The notes beneath the pieces are model-generated. The model had not been told where the DNA came from. It did no database searches and was given only the letters and a program-made list of their open reading frames with translations. The translations under genes and the position numbers were made by a program. Positions 39,701 through 53,495 of a stretch of DNA of 64,000 bases are shown here, in pieces; the stretch's first letter is position 1, and every line of letters starts with the position of its first letter. The stretch comes from Odontesthes bonariensis (lineage: Eukaryota > Chordata > Actinopteri > Atheriniformes > Atherinopsidae): the NCBI RefSeq assembly GCF_027942865.1, contig NC_134524.1, positions 5,213,036 through 5,277,035 on the forward strand, read 5' to 3'.

Positions 39701-42171
39701 AGAGCCAGAGCCCAGAGAGCCAGAGCCCAGAGAGCCAGAGCCCGGAGAGCCAGAGCCCAGAGACCCCAGAGAGCCAGAGCCCGGAGAGCCAGAGCCCAGA
39801 GAGCCAGAGCCCGGAGAGTCAGAGCCCGGAGAGCCAGAGCCCAGAGAGCCAGAGCCCAGAGAGCCAGAGCCCAGAGAACCAGAGCCCGGAGAGCCAGAGC
39901 CCGGAGAGCCAGAGCCCAGAGAGCCAGAGAGCCAGAGAGCCAGAGCCCGGAGAGCCAGAGCCCAGAGAGCCAGAGCCCAGAGAACCAGAGCCCGGAGAGC
40001 CAGAGCCCGGAGAGCCAGAGCCCAGAGAGCCAGAGCCCAGAGAGCCAGAGCCCCGAGAGCCAGAGCCCAGAGAACCAGAGCCCGGAGAGCCAGAGCCCGG
40101 AGAGCCAGAGCCCGGAGAGCCAGAGCCCGGAGAGCCAGAGCCCCGAGAGCCAGAGCCCGGAGAGCCAGAGCCCAGAGAACCAGAGCCCGGAGAGCCAGAG
40201 CCCAGAGAGCCAGAGCCCGGAGAGCCAGAGCCCAGAGAACCAGAGCCCAGAGAGCCAGAGCCCGGAGAGCCAGAGCCCGGAGAGCCAGAGCCCAGAGAGC
40301 CAGAGCCCAGAGAACCAGAGCCCAGAGAGCCAGAGCCCGGAGAGCCAGAGCCCGGAGAGCCAGAGCCCAGAGAGCCAGAGCCCGGAGAGCCAGAGCCCGG
40401 AGAGCCAGAGCCCCGAGAGCCAGAGCCCAGAGAGCCAGAGCCCGGAGAGCCAGAGCCCCGAGAGCCAGAGCCCAGAGAGCCAGAGCCCAGAGAGCCAGAG
40501 CCCGGAGAGCCAGAGCCCCGAGAGCCAGAGCCCAGAGAGCCAGAGCCCGGAGAGCCAGAGCCCAGAGAGCCAGAGCCCGGAGAGCCAGAGCCCGGAGAGC
40601 CAGAGCCCGGAGAGCCAGAGCCCGGAGAGCCAGAGCCCGGAGAGCCAGAGCCCCGAGAGCCAGAGCCCAGAGAGCCAGAGCCCGGAGAGCCAGAGCCCAG
40701 AGAGCCAGAGCCCGGAGAGCCAGAGCCCAGAGAGCCAGAGCCCGGAGAACCAGAGCCCAGAGAGCCAGAGCCCGGAGAGCCAGAGCCCGGAGAGCCAGAG
40801 CCCAGAGAGCCAGAGCCCGGAGAGCCAGAGCCCCGAGAGCCAGAGCCCAGAGAGCCAGAGCCCGGAGAGCCAGAGCCCAGAGAGCCAGAGCCCGGAGAAC
40901 CAGAGCCCCGAGAGCCAGAGCCCAGAGAGCCAGAGCCCGGAGAGCCAGAGCCCAGAGAGCCAGAGCCCGGAGAACCAGAGCCCAGAGAGCCAGAGCCCGG
41001 AGAGCCAGAGCCCGGAGAGCCAGAGCCCAGAGAGCCAGAGCCCGGAGAGCCAGAGCCCCGAGAGCCAGAGCCCAGAGAGCCAGAGCCCGGAGAGCCAGAG
41101 CCCAGAGAGCCAGAGCCCGGAGAGCCAGAGCCCCGAGAGCCAGAGCCCAGAGAGCCAGAGCCCGGAGAGCCAGAGCCCAGAGAGCCAGAGCCCGGAGAGC
41201 CAGAGCCCAGAGAGCCAGAGCCCGGAGAGCCAGAGCCCAGAGAGCCAGAGCCCGGAGAGCCAGAGCCCGGAGAGCCAGAGCCCGGAGAGCCAGAGCCCAG
41301 AGAGCCAGAGCCCAGAGAGCCAGAGCCCAGAGAGCCCAGAGAGCCAGAGCCCGGAGAGCCAGAGAGCCAGAGCCCAGAGAGCCAGAGCCCAGAGAGCCAG
41401 AGCCCAGAGAGCCCAGAGAGCCAGAGCCCAGAGAGCCCGGAGAGCCAGAGCCCAGAGAGCCAGAGCCCGGAGAGCCAGAGCCCGGAGAGCCAGAGCCCAG
41501 AGAGCCAGAGCCCAGAGAACCAGAGCCCAGAGAGCCAGAGCCCGGAGAGCCAGAGCCCGGAGAGCCAGAGCCCAGAGAGCCAGAGCCCGGAGAGCCAGAG
41601 CCCCGAGAGCCAGAGCCCAGAGAGCCAGAGCCCGGAGAGCCAGAGCCCAGAGAGCCAGAGCCCGGAGAGCCAGAGCCCCGAGAGCCAGAGCCCAGAGAGC
41701 CAGAGCCCGGAGAGCCAGAGCCCAGAGAGCCAGAGCCCGGAGAGCCAGAGCCCGGAGAGCCAGAGCCCGGAGAGCCAGAGCCCGGAGAGCCAGAGCCCAG
41801 AGAGCCAGAGCCCGGAGAGGCCAGAGCCCAGAGAGCCCAGAGAGCCAGAGCCCGGAGAGCCAGAGCCCGGAGAGCCAGAGCCCGGAGAGCCCAGAGAGCC
41901 AGAGCCCAGAGAGCCAGAGCCGGAGAGCCAGAGCCCGGAGAGCCAGAGCCCGGAGAGCCAGAGCCCAGAGAGCCCAGAGAGCCAGAGCCCAGAGAGCCAG
42001 AGCCGGAGAGCCAGAGAGCCAGAGCCCGGAGAGCCAGAGCCCGGAGAGCCAGAGAGCCAGAGCCAGAGAGCCAGAGAGCCATAGCCCGGAGAGCCAGAGC
42101 CCGGAGAGCCAGAGCCCAGAGAGCCAGAGAGCCAGAGCCAGAGAGCCAGAGAGCCAGAGCCCAGAGAGCCA
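36757..42171. repeat. Megasatellite, 15-bp unit, about 360 copies (5.4 kb)
   Basis: Unit GAGAGCCAGAGCCCG with A/G/C variants at one position (CCCG, CCCA, CCCC) and occasional 9-bp and 6-bp short units. Blocks with the same order of variants recur (for example around 37480-37570 and 37850-37930, and again 38900-39080 and 39420-39560), showing higher-order duplication. Because 15 is a multiple of three and no stops arise, several frames on both strands are open for 400-1,800 codons. They encode only Pro/Glu/Ser/Gln, Arg/Glu/Pro or Arg/Ala pentamers (or Gly/Ser/Leu on the other strand) and are not called as genes. Confidence 0.97.
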
Positions 42172-42217
42172 CAGCTCCTAATTAACTAAACTGATCTAAT
42201 TAAGCAAATAAAAAATG

Positions 42218-42573
42218 GCGTCTGTGTTTCAGTCCCCAGCGTTTCCACATGTTACAGCATCACTGGGTAATTCACATGTTGTCTGGGTGAATGAACTCAT
42301 GTAATGCGCTTTGTTAAACCGGGACAAGCTTAGAAAGCTGCTATCTGAGTGTGAACCATTTACCTCGGTCTTAAAACAGGTCAGCTCGTGTTACTTTCTC
42401 AGTTTAAAAGCACAAAGTCCCCTCAGTGATCAGAGTCAGTGGATCTGCGGTGAGTTCAGCACCACGGACAGAGACTGCAGGAGCCCACTGTCCAGCACCA
42501 GTGGGTTTTTGGTTGTTACTCACAAACTCTCTGAGGCTTCTGTACGTGGCGCCATCTGGTGTCAGAAGTTAAC
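42218..42573 (+). repeat. Direct-orientation copy of 25846-26194
   Basis: See the inverted partner. It begins 47 bp after the 15-bp array, which matters for the ancestral order of the duplicated block. Confidence 0.75.
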
Positions 42574-42997
42574 CTGTTGTGTTCACGCCTTCCACTCCTC
42601 CAGGGAGGTTGTGTATTTTCTTTAGATCGCATCGATTTGGGTCTTGACGATTTAATTTTCTTTGTACAACTTGTTTTATTTTTAGGTAAATTTCATATCC
42701 ACAAAAGGAAAAGGACTGACAGCAAACCTAATTTTACACTTGTTTTGAAAGAACTATATCAATACAGCATATTCATTGACTTGATTTTCGGTCCTGAAGC
42801 CTAAATGGCAGGTTTCCGTAGTGACCCTGAACGCACCATCGCACTGCCGGGTTCAGAACATATTTTTGTGAATGAAACTCCGTCCTTGTGTCGCAGTGTT
42901 TCCGGCTTCTGTGGCTGTTCATGAATGAGTCGGACTGTTTTCATTCTTCTGTGATTATTTTAGCGAGAAGAGAGAAAGCTGCTTCAATGATCCGGTG

Positions 42998-43043
42998 ATG
43001 TATTATCGGCTCTTCCTACTCGTCGGTCTACTCTCACACAAAG
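42998..43043 (+). CDS. Ig receptor exon 1 (signal peptide)
   Basis: 15 codons plus one base: MYYR, then LFLLVGLL. Donor GTATAG. An upstream ATG (42988) is closed by a stop after three codons, so 42998 is preferred. The intron to exon 2 is 5.9 kb. Confidence 0.6.
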
Positions 43044-46000
43044 GTATAGTAAAACAAAGTTGAAGGTATTTATTAAGTGCATTATTACTTTACATGGCGC
43101 CCCCGCAGCAAGCCACAGCGAGTATTTTTTACAATAATAAAGTTTCTAAATGGATTTAAACGGAGTTTTGAAGTGTTGATATAACTTCCTCTACTTCCTG
43201 ACTACTTTCTGTTCAGAAATAAAAGCTCAGAATGAAGCCATGCTGTGGCGGAGCTTTTTAACGCGCTTTCAGTGCTGCAGTCAGACCAAATCAAACAGAG
43301 ACGGAGAAAGTTGCGCAAACTACAAAACTTTCACTGTCATCAGGTGACGGCCAGTTCCAGGGGTGGAGCAGCGATTTTAAATGTGAGGGTGTTACAGGGG
43401 GGGGGGGGCCCACATGAGCGCCACATCAAGCCCAGAGACACGACGCTGAAGTTGGCCTCCGATGTGCAGAACAGGGCCATTTTACTGCATTTTTTTGCAT
43501 TTTGATCGCCCTAAACTAGATCTTGTATGGAAACTACAATAGTTAGACTGCTCAAATCTGGATGGAATTATTCTAAAGAGGCTGTAGATTCATTAAAACC
43601 TTGTTTGGGATTTGTGAAACCTTTTTCTGATTTGTAAAAATTTAGAACAGGGCCATTTTACTGCATTTTTTTTTGCATTTTGATCGCCCTAAACTAGATC
43701 CTGTGTGGAAACTACAATAGTTACACTGCTCAAATCTGGATGGAATTATTCTAAAGAGGGTACAGGGTCTTTAAAACATATTTTATGATTTGTTAAAACT
43801 TTATTTGGTCATTGCAAATTCAAAAAGCTTAAATCATCTTGCTGTAAAAGTGGGGGTGTCCCCCATCCCCCACGGGTGCGACGCCCATGGCCAGTTCCAA
43901 CAACAACTGAACTGAACAACATTCAATCAACTGAACAGTTCAGTTGATTGAATGAAACAAGTCAGCTGTGCTGCTGCAGGGTTGGAACAAAAACCTGCAG
44001 CCACACCGGCCCTTTCCCGGATCACTTTGACACCTGTGCTGTAGAACGATGGACTCCAGATAGTTTGCAGGGGGGCCGCGGGTCCTTAAAGTCTTAAAAA
44101 GTCGTAAATCAATTTTCCTGAAAATAAGACCTTAAAAAGTATTAAATTGTCTTAAATTCAGATTGCATGGGTCTTAAAGGATAAGACCGTTTTTTTGACA
44201 TTGGGCCCTTGATTTCACATTATAACATGATGTTCTACTCACCCCTGCTTGTTGTTGAACATTTGGAGCTGTTCCGAAGATATTTGAGAGGCGTCTGGCT
44301 GCTCTCTTGAGATATTCGGCCATGAAACGGTTTCTTATGGGCAAGCTTATACAGGCACAAACTATGCTGTTTATAATTTATTAATTACTGTACATTAGCA
44401 CTGATAACGTGGAGGTGTGTCGCTTACTTAAAAAAATCCGGGTTATTGTAATTTTGATTTTTTTTGTCGTAAAGTGGGTGTTACTGACGTCCTCGTCGTG
44501 CTACTACCACAGACAGCCCACAGACCTGCTGCCTATTTATTCATTCGGCTAAAATTCAAAATTACATTAACCCGGATTTTTTTAAGTAAGCGACGCACCT
44601 CCACGTTATCAGTGCTAGTGTACAGTAATTAATAAATTATAAACAGCATAGTTTGTGCCTGTATAACGTTGCCCATAGGAAACCGTTTCATGGCCGAATA
44701 TCTCAAGAGAGCAGCCAGACGCCTCGCGAATATCTTCGGAACAGCTCCAAATGTTCAACAACAATCAGGGGTGAGTAGAACATCATGTTATAATGTGAAA
44801 TCAAGGGCCCAATGTCAAAAAAACGGTCTTATCCTTTAAATATTTGTATTATATTTTTTTTGCTCTAAAGGAACGGTATTTTTTTAAAATATATTTACTT
44901 GATTTTATAAGCATTTGTTCATGGGACTTAAATGTTCTGAAAATATTGTAATAAATTTAATTTAGGGCAGTGATGACACTTTTGTGATCTTTTCGCATGA
45001 CACACATTTAGTCGATGTTCTTAAACTCAACCGTCATCGTACGTTTGGTCTTAAATTTAATTTAGAAGTGGTATTAAAAGGTCTTAAAAAGTCTTAAATT
45101 TAACTTGTTTATACCTGTATACAACCTGGTTTTGAAATGGCCCTTTAACCCTTCCCAGGTTGATGGGCAGCAGCAGCTGCTGATGTCTTTCCTCCTTGGC
45201 ATCGTGTTAACACACACCTGAACGCTGCAGAACTTCTGCTTTCATAGAGCTGCTCACACTGACTGATGATCAGTTAATCAGAGCATTGATCAGCAGCTCC
45301 TGGCTGCTGCTTGTCTTCTTAATTCCAATGGAAGCAGGAGGGGTTCACTTAGTTTCTGCTTCTGTGTTTTGTCTCAGTTCATTTCACTGCACATTGTACT
45401 GTGTATGAGACAAATAAAACTGGCTTTTATCTGGTTTTTGTGAGCTAAATAATGACCCGGTGTTATAAGTTACAGGGTTTTATTCACCTAACTAAGAGCA
45501 GACCAGATGATTTTTCATGCCATGTCCTGGTGTGTAAAACCTTAGAATTGGGGGAGGGTGTACTTTCTTAGTCACATGATAGTCTGTGCTTCTGCAAGTG
45601 GAAAGTTTTAACCTCGCTGATGCCTTCTGGGGCCTCAAAGTGTGACATCCTTCTGCCTTTGAGCAACACGATGCTCCAGTTATTCAAGATTCTTCTCTCA
45701 TCCTTAAAAATCTTTCCACCTCCAGTTTCCTCGTGGAAATCTTTGGTGGTTGTGGTTGCTCTCCGTGGGATCTGTGCCTTTATAGGGGGGCAACTCTCAT
45801 CTGAGTTTGGATGATTTCTGCATTTTTAGGGAGTTTTTTTTTTTTTTTTCGTCTTTCATTCGTTTTCTTGTTTGCTTTAAGCTCCGCCTACAACCACACG
45901 GAAAATCTGTCCTCTAAAGAACATTATTTAACATGAAAGATCGTGTTTAGTCTGTACTTACAAAAGCTGTGAGTATAAAATAAGTTTTATTATTATTTTT

Positions 46001-49000
46001 AAATGTTTATTGGAAGAAAGTTCCTGAGTTTCACAGAATAAGACTCACTGCTGCCACCTGCTGGAAGCTGCAAACTTCACCTCGTGCACTCACCTGGTAC
46101 TTTTCCAGCCTCGAGCTGACAGCAGTTTGAAGGCGTGTTTAATTGTAAATGTGCGCTACCACTCCCATCACGTCCCATGCATGTGCCCGGGTCAAGTTTC
46201 AGCTCTGAAAAATACTCAGGAGATAAAACCTCGGTGAGCAAAACATTAACTTTCTACTTTGTTTTATCACGTGACCATGTAATAAGGAGGTAAAGTAGCA
46301 GGACCAGTTGTGTATTAACGTGTGTATACTTAACCTTTGTGCGGTCTTAACATTGTGTTTACTCCCCTTGTCCTATGGGTCAAAAATGACCCGCCCTACC
46401 AAAGCCCCAAAATAAAGCAACTTAATTGAATTTTAATTCCAAAATCTATTTTGTACGGTGGCCGACACGTGCAAACGCGCTGCAAACGCGCTGCAAACGC
46501 GCTGCAAACGGCGAAACAAATAAAACGCTGCACTTGGCCGTAATCTTTTACCTTATTATAGCGACATAACTCCGCTGCTCTTCTATAATAAAGTAAAATA
46601 TTACAGCCAAGTGTTAAAAAAAGACATAAAAATGACAACGTACCTTTTGACTTTCTTCTCTTTCATTAATATGGTCGATCTCTCATAGTCGATCCCACAG
46701 GTCGAGACCGCCTACTGGCCTGGCGAACTTCCGTTGTGTTTTGGGGTTTGCAGCGCGTGTGCTCCGGACGTTTTTGTGATTGCCGCATTTTACTCTTGCA
46801 GCGTTTTACTGTTGGATTTGTTTTGCTGTTTGCACGTGTCGGCCACCGTAATTTTGTATGATGAAGCCACCTGTTATTTATCTATTCAACTCAATTCAAT
46901 ACATTTTTTATCATGTATTTTTTGTTACACAATACAAAAAACAATCACCAGTTTTCAGGATTACACTTTTTTTTTTTTTTTTTACTACAAACCAACTGTC
47001 AGTTGGACCAACAGTTTTCTTGTTTTCTCATTTTTTTTTACATAATAAAGGTTTATTATTGCTGTTATATAAATGTGAAGTAATTACTTCTGAATTAATT
47101 ATATTGAAAGGGAAAAAAACAGTGAACTTTTTTCTGGTGTTTAAATGTTTTTATAATTCACGGGTCAAAAATGACCCATAAGACAATCTTTGTACCCTAG
47201 TGGTGTACAGCCCACATGGCAACATAAACAAAAATAAAGTCTGACTTTTTCTAATGATGGGGTCCCTTTAGGAAAAGTCATAACATTTCAAGTTTGAAAA
47301 AGATAGTTTAAGGTATTTTTTCTACAGCTAAACATGGTAGTGGCTCACTTTTGACCCGCAGAACAACAGGAGGGTTAAAACAATAGAGCTAAATATATGA
47401 CACAATTTGTCATTTTTACTTGTTCTTGGACATTTATTGGCCAGTTTCTTTCCAAACAAGACAACTTTTGTCCGTTGTACACACTTTTTGTGTTGTTAGT
47501 TCAACCAAAATAACTGTGAAGTCCTGAACTATCAAGTCTAACTTCTCACTGCAATACCACCTGTTGCCACTATGTAGGAGTCAATGGAAATTGGCGCTGT
47601 TTGAGTATTTCGTGCCGTACTTGAAGGGTGAGTTCTGCAGTTGGACCGCCTTAAAATCAATGCCTAAGGGTACAATTTGTGTAACTGTTCCTTTTTTTTT
47701 TCCATCGTGGTCTTTTTCCTTCCACACAAACACTGCCAGAGTTTCCTGCTGGCACATACCTGTGAGTATCTGTCCTGGCTAACAATTGGTATCTTCTTTT
47801 TTCTTTCTTGAATTTTGGTGAAAACACAAGCCAGTGAAAGGCTGTGTGGACGTCCGATGAACTTCTCTGTGCCTCGGTTTGCTTGACCAGGCCTTTGTTG
47901 TGACACAGCTGACGTATGCAGCGCTTTTGAGCTTGTTTATCGCGGAAAAACAACCGATTTCTTATATTTTCCAAATTGGCTCCGTACAGTTGCATTGGCT
48001 GCGTTTCTAACAAAACACTTCCAAATAGCCAACTTCGGAGAAAGGCTCATCACCCATAGAAGTTATGTGGCATGACCATGTGATGCTCAAATTATCATTT
48101 TACACCGAACCATTCCTTTAAAGCGACACTCCGGAATTTTCGACATTGGACCTCATTTCCGAGTCAACCAGAGTGTAAGAAATGTGTACAGATGTTTTTT
48201 TATTTTATTTTTTTTTTTATTCCTTGCAGCCCTTGTAAAACCACTGGTCGCTGTTGCTAAGCTAGAGCAAGTGATCCACTTTTGGTAGCCTGCCACAAGA
48301 AAACAGTCTTGCCCAATTCAATAAACACTCAAAGCACATCAATTATTATGTCAGGCAGTGGATGTAAAGGTTTGTGGTGATAGAGTAATGATCTGTTGAC
48401 CTCAGAGCTCTACCAGGACTGTTAAAAGCTCAGATAAATACGACGGGGCGAGGCCGCTAAGAGCTTTAAAAACAAACATTAAAAGTTTAAAATCAGTTCT
48501 ATAAAGGACAGGAAGCCAATGGAGGGAGTTAAGAACAGGAGTGATGTGCACACGTCTGTTGGTGTTGGTTAAAAGCCGGGCAGCAGCGTTCTGCACCAGC
48601 TGAAGGCGGCTGAGAGAAGGATGGCTTTATTTATTGTAAATATCTATATGTTTTACAACAATATAAGGAGACCAAATACGCTACATCCTGAAAACCCAAC
48701 CTTTTATGATGTCTGCTTTAGTGTTTTTTAATAACGTGGGATATGTACACAGGCTAGATTTCTATATTTTTATTTCTATATTTCTATTTTATTTAAGAAT
48801 CCTGTTATAATGTTGTTGCATGCTTATTTTAACTTATCTTTTATTATATTTGGACAATCCAGTGCGGGCAACAAAGCAAAGAATGTCATTGTACAGGGAA
48901 ACACTTTTCTCACTGCACATATGATAGTAAACCTTTGAATCTTGAATTCTGGTCCTTTCTTTCCCAGGTGATTCCTCGGGGCGCGCAGAAAGGGTCGTGG

Positions 49001-52000
49001 CCTTTGCTGGGGGGGACGTCATTCTGCCCTGCAGTTTCAGAAACGCCGCCAGCAATGCCATGGATGACGTGGAGTGGTCCAAGAGAGGCCTGGCGCCAGA
49101 CGTGGTCTTCTTGTATCGCGACGGGTCCGAGACCTTCGAGATGAAGAACCCGGACTTTGAGTTCCGGACGAATCTGTTCATGAGAGAAGTGAAAAACGGA
49201 AACGTCTCGTTGAGGATCTCCAACGTGAAGCTGTCCGATGCGGGGGAATACCGATGCCTGAGACTCCCGAAGAACGCCCCCCGGGAAACTACAGCAGTGG
49301 AGCTGGTCGTCGGTATGATTTAGTTTACTATTTTTTTTTAATTTTTTTTTTTTATTATTTTAGTGAATTGTTTATTTATTCTCTACTATTTTCTTTCTTT
49401 CTTTTATTTTATTTTGTCACTCCTATGTTGACGCTCCACACCCGCATTTACATAATTGTACCGTTGGTGGCGGTAATGCAACATTACGGATGCTAACCGC
49501 CAATAAATTACAAGAAGAAGAAGCTATGTCCGCTTCAGTATTTTTACAATCGCAGAAACCTGAACTCTCATCGTTCCATGATGGAGGAGGTTCACACACT
49601 GAGATTCAGGCAGTTAACTCGGCTCAGACCCTCAGGAACTATATGAGCAGCAGCATGAAAAACAATGCTGTGAATGCAACGAAATCCATCTTTTCTTTTT
49701 AATTCGTTAAATATCAGCTTTGATCAGGGCTCTCAAGTTTTCAAGTTTGCTTGGAGTGAGATTCAGGCGGGGCAGGGGCCGGGCCGTGTGCGTGGGGGGG
49801 TTTCTTTCCGTTTTTTTTTTGGGGGGGGGTCCCTTGCAGTATCCCATTGCCATAAACTAGCTACTTAAAGAACAAAGAAATTGTTTTATTTATACCAAAA
49901 TCACAAATCTTCACTTTTACACTAAATTCTGCTATATTTTAAAATAAATTGTTTTAGGTATGCAAAGTCTTAACAAACAAAAAAACAGACAAATTAAATT
50001 AAGAAAAACAAACATAACCCCAAATGGGCCCCTTGAGCAGTCCCTCTGTGTGTGTTTGTTTATGAGTGTTGTTGTAAGTGTTTGTGGCAGATTTTGATGC
50101 TTGATGACTGATATTGGGGGCTCCATTCAGAGTTCCATTCAGAGCCAACGTGTTCCTGGTCTTGGTTTTATTGAGCACCATGGAAAAAACCCTCTCTGCA
50201 TCAGCATTTCAGTGTGGCAGAACTAATACCAGTTTGGCAATTGTAGATAGCCTTATTGGGAATCTGTTCATACCAGTCACCTTTGAAAAAAATGAACCAC
50301 GGAAGCCTAATTACACTCCTACATATTTTTCATTTTTCATTAAGTTGCTCATGTCAAAGGGTGTGTGCTGAATATTTAGGCCTACTACTCCAACGAACAC
50401 TTTAATCGGCAGGTATTGGTCTTTTACAAGGAGTAGGAAAACTATAGTAACTAATAAAAGATTCAAATAAATGAAGATATGACCTGCTGATGATCCTGAC
50501 GGTTCTCTTCCACCTCCAGCTCGTCTACAACTTCTGCACGCATTCAGAGCATAATAGGCTATGTCCGCTGTGCATTCATGGGACGCGTGCTTGCAGCTTA
50601 AAGCTATTTCAGACCTAACCCGGCAACAAGAAATTCTGTTTTCTGATTGGCTGAGAAATTCTATTTTGTGATTTGCCGATGGGTTGCTAAATCAAGACAG
50701 CTGTACCAGAGCTATAGTTCTGAGCTGTACGAGCGCACAGAAACCTGCCATTGACTCGTTTATAGTATCGGCCATTAGAATTTCTGTGCGACGAAGTTGA
50801 TCATTTCTCAGCGTGAGAAATGGCATGTGTGGCGTGTGAGCGTGTGAACTTGTTGAAATGCGTGTGTCTCACGCTCATTGCGTGAGACTTGAGAGCCCTG
50901 GCTTTGGTTATTGGTTAAAAAACAAAGACAATCACAACAGGAAAAATCAACTTTCCTGCTCAGCCTGCGTTTAGGCAAAAAAATGGAAATAGAAGCATTC
51001 ATTTTAGATCCTTTTACCTCAGTATTTCTGTTTGTTTTTTTGTTTTTTTAAAAAGTCAGAAACATTGTCCAGTTGATCAAATTCAACAACTATTTAAAGA
51101 CACCACCTTTAATCTTAAACCAGGGGTTCCCAAACTTTTCCATGCCAAGGCCCCCCAAACAGTATTAGCTTCTGGCCCCCTTTGCAAACCACAGACAATG
51201 CTACAAAATATGTAAAGAAACATCAACTTTTACAACGTATTTTCTTTCTTTTATTCACAGACAGTAGCTCGCCGTGTGAATGCAGCCAGACTAAATGCTC
51301 TTCTTTACGTCTGAAGAAGTCTGCCGGATGTTTTTACATCAAGTGACGCTGAAGTTTCGAAGGTTTTAAACACTCATTTGAGAGGCTCTCCAGACATTTC
51401 GGCAATCATGGCCCTTTTTCTCTACGGCTGTAAAGCCACACTTAATGTATGCTGCCTCGTACTTTCTGATTTTAGTCGGCCAGTTCTTAGGTTCTTTTTG
51501 GCGGCAGCGTCGTCCACAGCAGGGCTGTTGGTCTGTTCCTTCGGTCTTGTAGTGGATTTTTTGATCAAGGTGGATAAGAAGTTACTCAATAACAAGAGAA
51601 AATCTAGATTTTGTCTTTCTGTAAGTTTTATTCAAAGGCACCAAAGCTTTTGAAGTCTCCTGCCTGGGCTCTGCCAGACAGTGAGCCCAGAACAGTCTCA
51701 CACCCATTCCTTATATAGTGCGGGGATCATCTCTCCCCCTCAGGTTGGGAACAAATAACATACAGAACAAAGATCAAAGATCAATAAACAACGTTCCTAG
51801 TCAAAAATCTTCAGAGCAGCTTGAGAACAGGCGCAAACTGCCAGGTCTACGATGTTTTGACTAGCAGCCAATCAGAAAGACAAGCATGGCAAATAACATT
51901 TCGATATGATATATTATTATAAATTGTATTTTGCAATACTGATTAAAAAAATTAGATTCTATTTTTGCATTTTTTTCTCATCTTCCCTCCAATTTTCTGA

Positions 52001-53450
52001 GGCCCCCTTAGCGCCCCGTGGTGGCCCCCACTTTGAAAACCGCTGTCTTAAACCATTTTCTACTCAATTCCAACCAGAATTGTCAGATTCAGACCAACTT
52101 CTAGCTCTAGGCTACCCCCTGGTGGCATAAACAGGAAATGCGCTGTGCTCTCACAGAGTTTGTTCTCTGAATTAAAACATCTGGAGGAAATCAAACGTGC
52201 CAGCTGTGATGATACAGATTTGACTCCAGATTAAACGGATGTTTTGACTCCATTGATGCCTCATTTACAGAGCAAAGAGTTGGTTGAAACCAAGGCGTGA
52301 TCAGTGTGATTCTGCAGGTTTAAAGCAGGTATAAATACATTTTGAATTAAAGGTTTGATCAAAGATTAACATATCTCTTTTTCCCTGGCCTTCCACTAGC
52401 TGAAATGGAGTTCACCTTGGCTTTCTACTGTTATTGTTATTTTATTGCTAATTTTATCTCAAATTTAATTCTTATCTGTGATGAAGTCATTCTTATTGCT
52501 ATGTTATTGATGACTCTCTTAATATGTGATGCAGTTGTGAAGCACTTTGGTCGGCTGAGGTTGTTTTGATGTGCCGTATAAATACATTTTGAATTGAATT
52601 GAATGGAATTAAAGGTTGGTTCTTACAAATTATAACTCTCCCGGTGTGATCATAGATTCAATGGCGAGCTGATTCAGGCTGATTCTGTCAGTCACTCAGG
52701 AACCAACTGGTTTTAAAAGACCCAAAGCTAATCCATGAGAAGGTGGAGGCACATAGATTTAACTTCAAATCGCTTATTTAAGCCGGTGCTGAGATGTGTT
52801 GAGTGGAGGTCAGAGTTCATGCCGTGAACGCTTCCTGTTTCTGCAGTTGCAGTGTCTGAGCCAACGCTCTCTGTGGTTTCATCCGCCGGCGGGGCGGTGA
52901 CGGTGCAGTGCGAGGCCAGCTGCTGGCTGCCGGCGCCACAGATGAAGCTTCTGGACGACGGTGGGAACCACGTCGTCTCCGAGGAGCCGAAGAGAGAGCG
53001 AGATGCCGGCGGGTGCTACACCACGAGACAGAGAGTCACCATCCAGAGTCCCACCAGCAGGTGAAGCACGGCTGTTTACAGAGAACGGGAGGTTTCACAC
53101 GTTTTCAGTCCTAGAACTAGTACCTAATTCAGTTTAGGTTAAAGGGATAGTTCGCTTCTTTTGACATGAAGCTGTATGACATCCCATTTTAGCAATATCA
53201 TTTATGAACATCTTCTTACCCCCTGCTGCGTCCTGTGAGCCGAGTTCCAGCCTCGTTTTGGTGTTGATGAAGGTAGTCCGGCTAGTTGGCTGGGGTTTAA
53301 AAAAGAAAGCGTTTTGCTTCTCAAAACAATATGCGTTTGGAACGGCTTTTTACTCTCACTTGCGTTGTGTTTATCACTGAAGAAGACGGTCACTGTTGGC
53401 AAACTTGCCTTTTATTTCTGGTGGGGAATTAAGACAGTCAGTCCCGGTTT

Positions 53451-53495
<45 letters not shown>

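Noticed and set aside
36757..42171. Possible CRISPR-like array
   Set aside because: No spacers; contiguous 15-bp units in vertebrate DNA.
36699..42172. Open frames of 430-1,791 codons on both strands
   Set aside because: Pure products of a stop-free 15-bp tandem unit; all frames are low-complexity pentamers and no start, splice or domain evidence exists.
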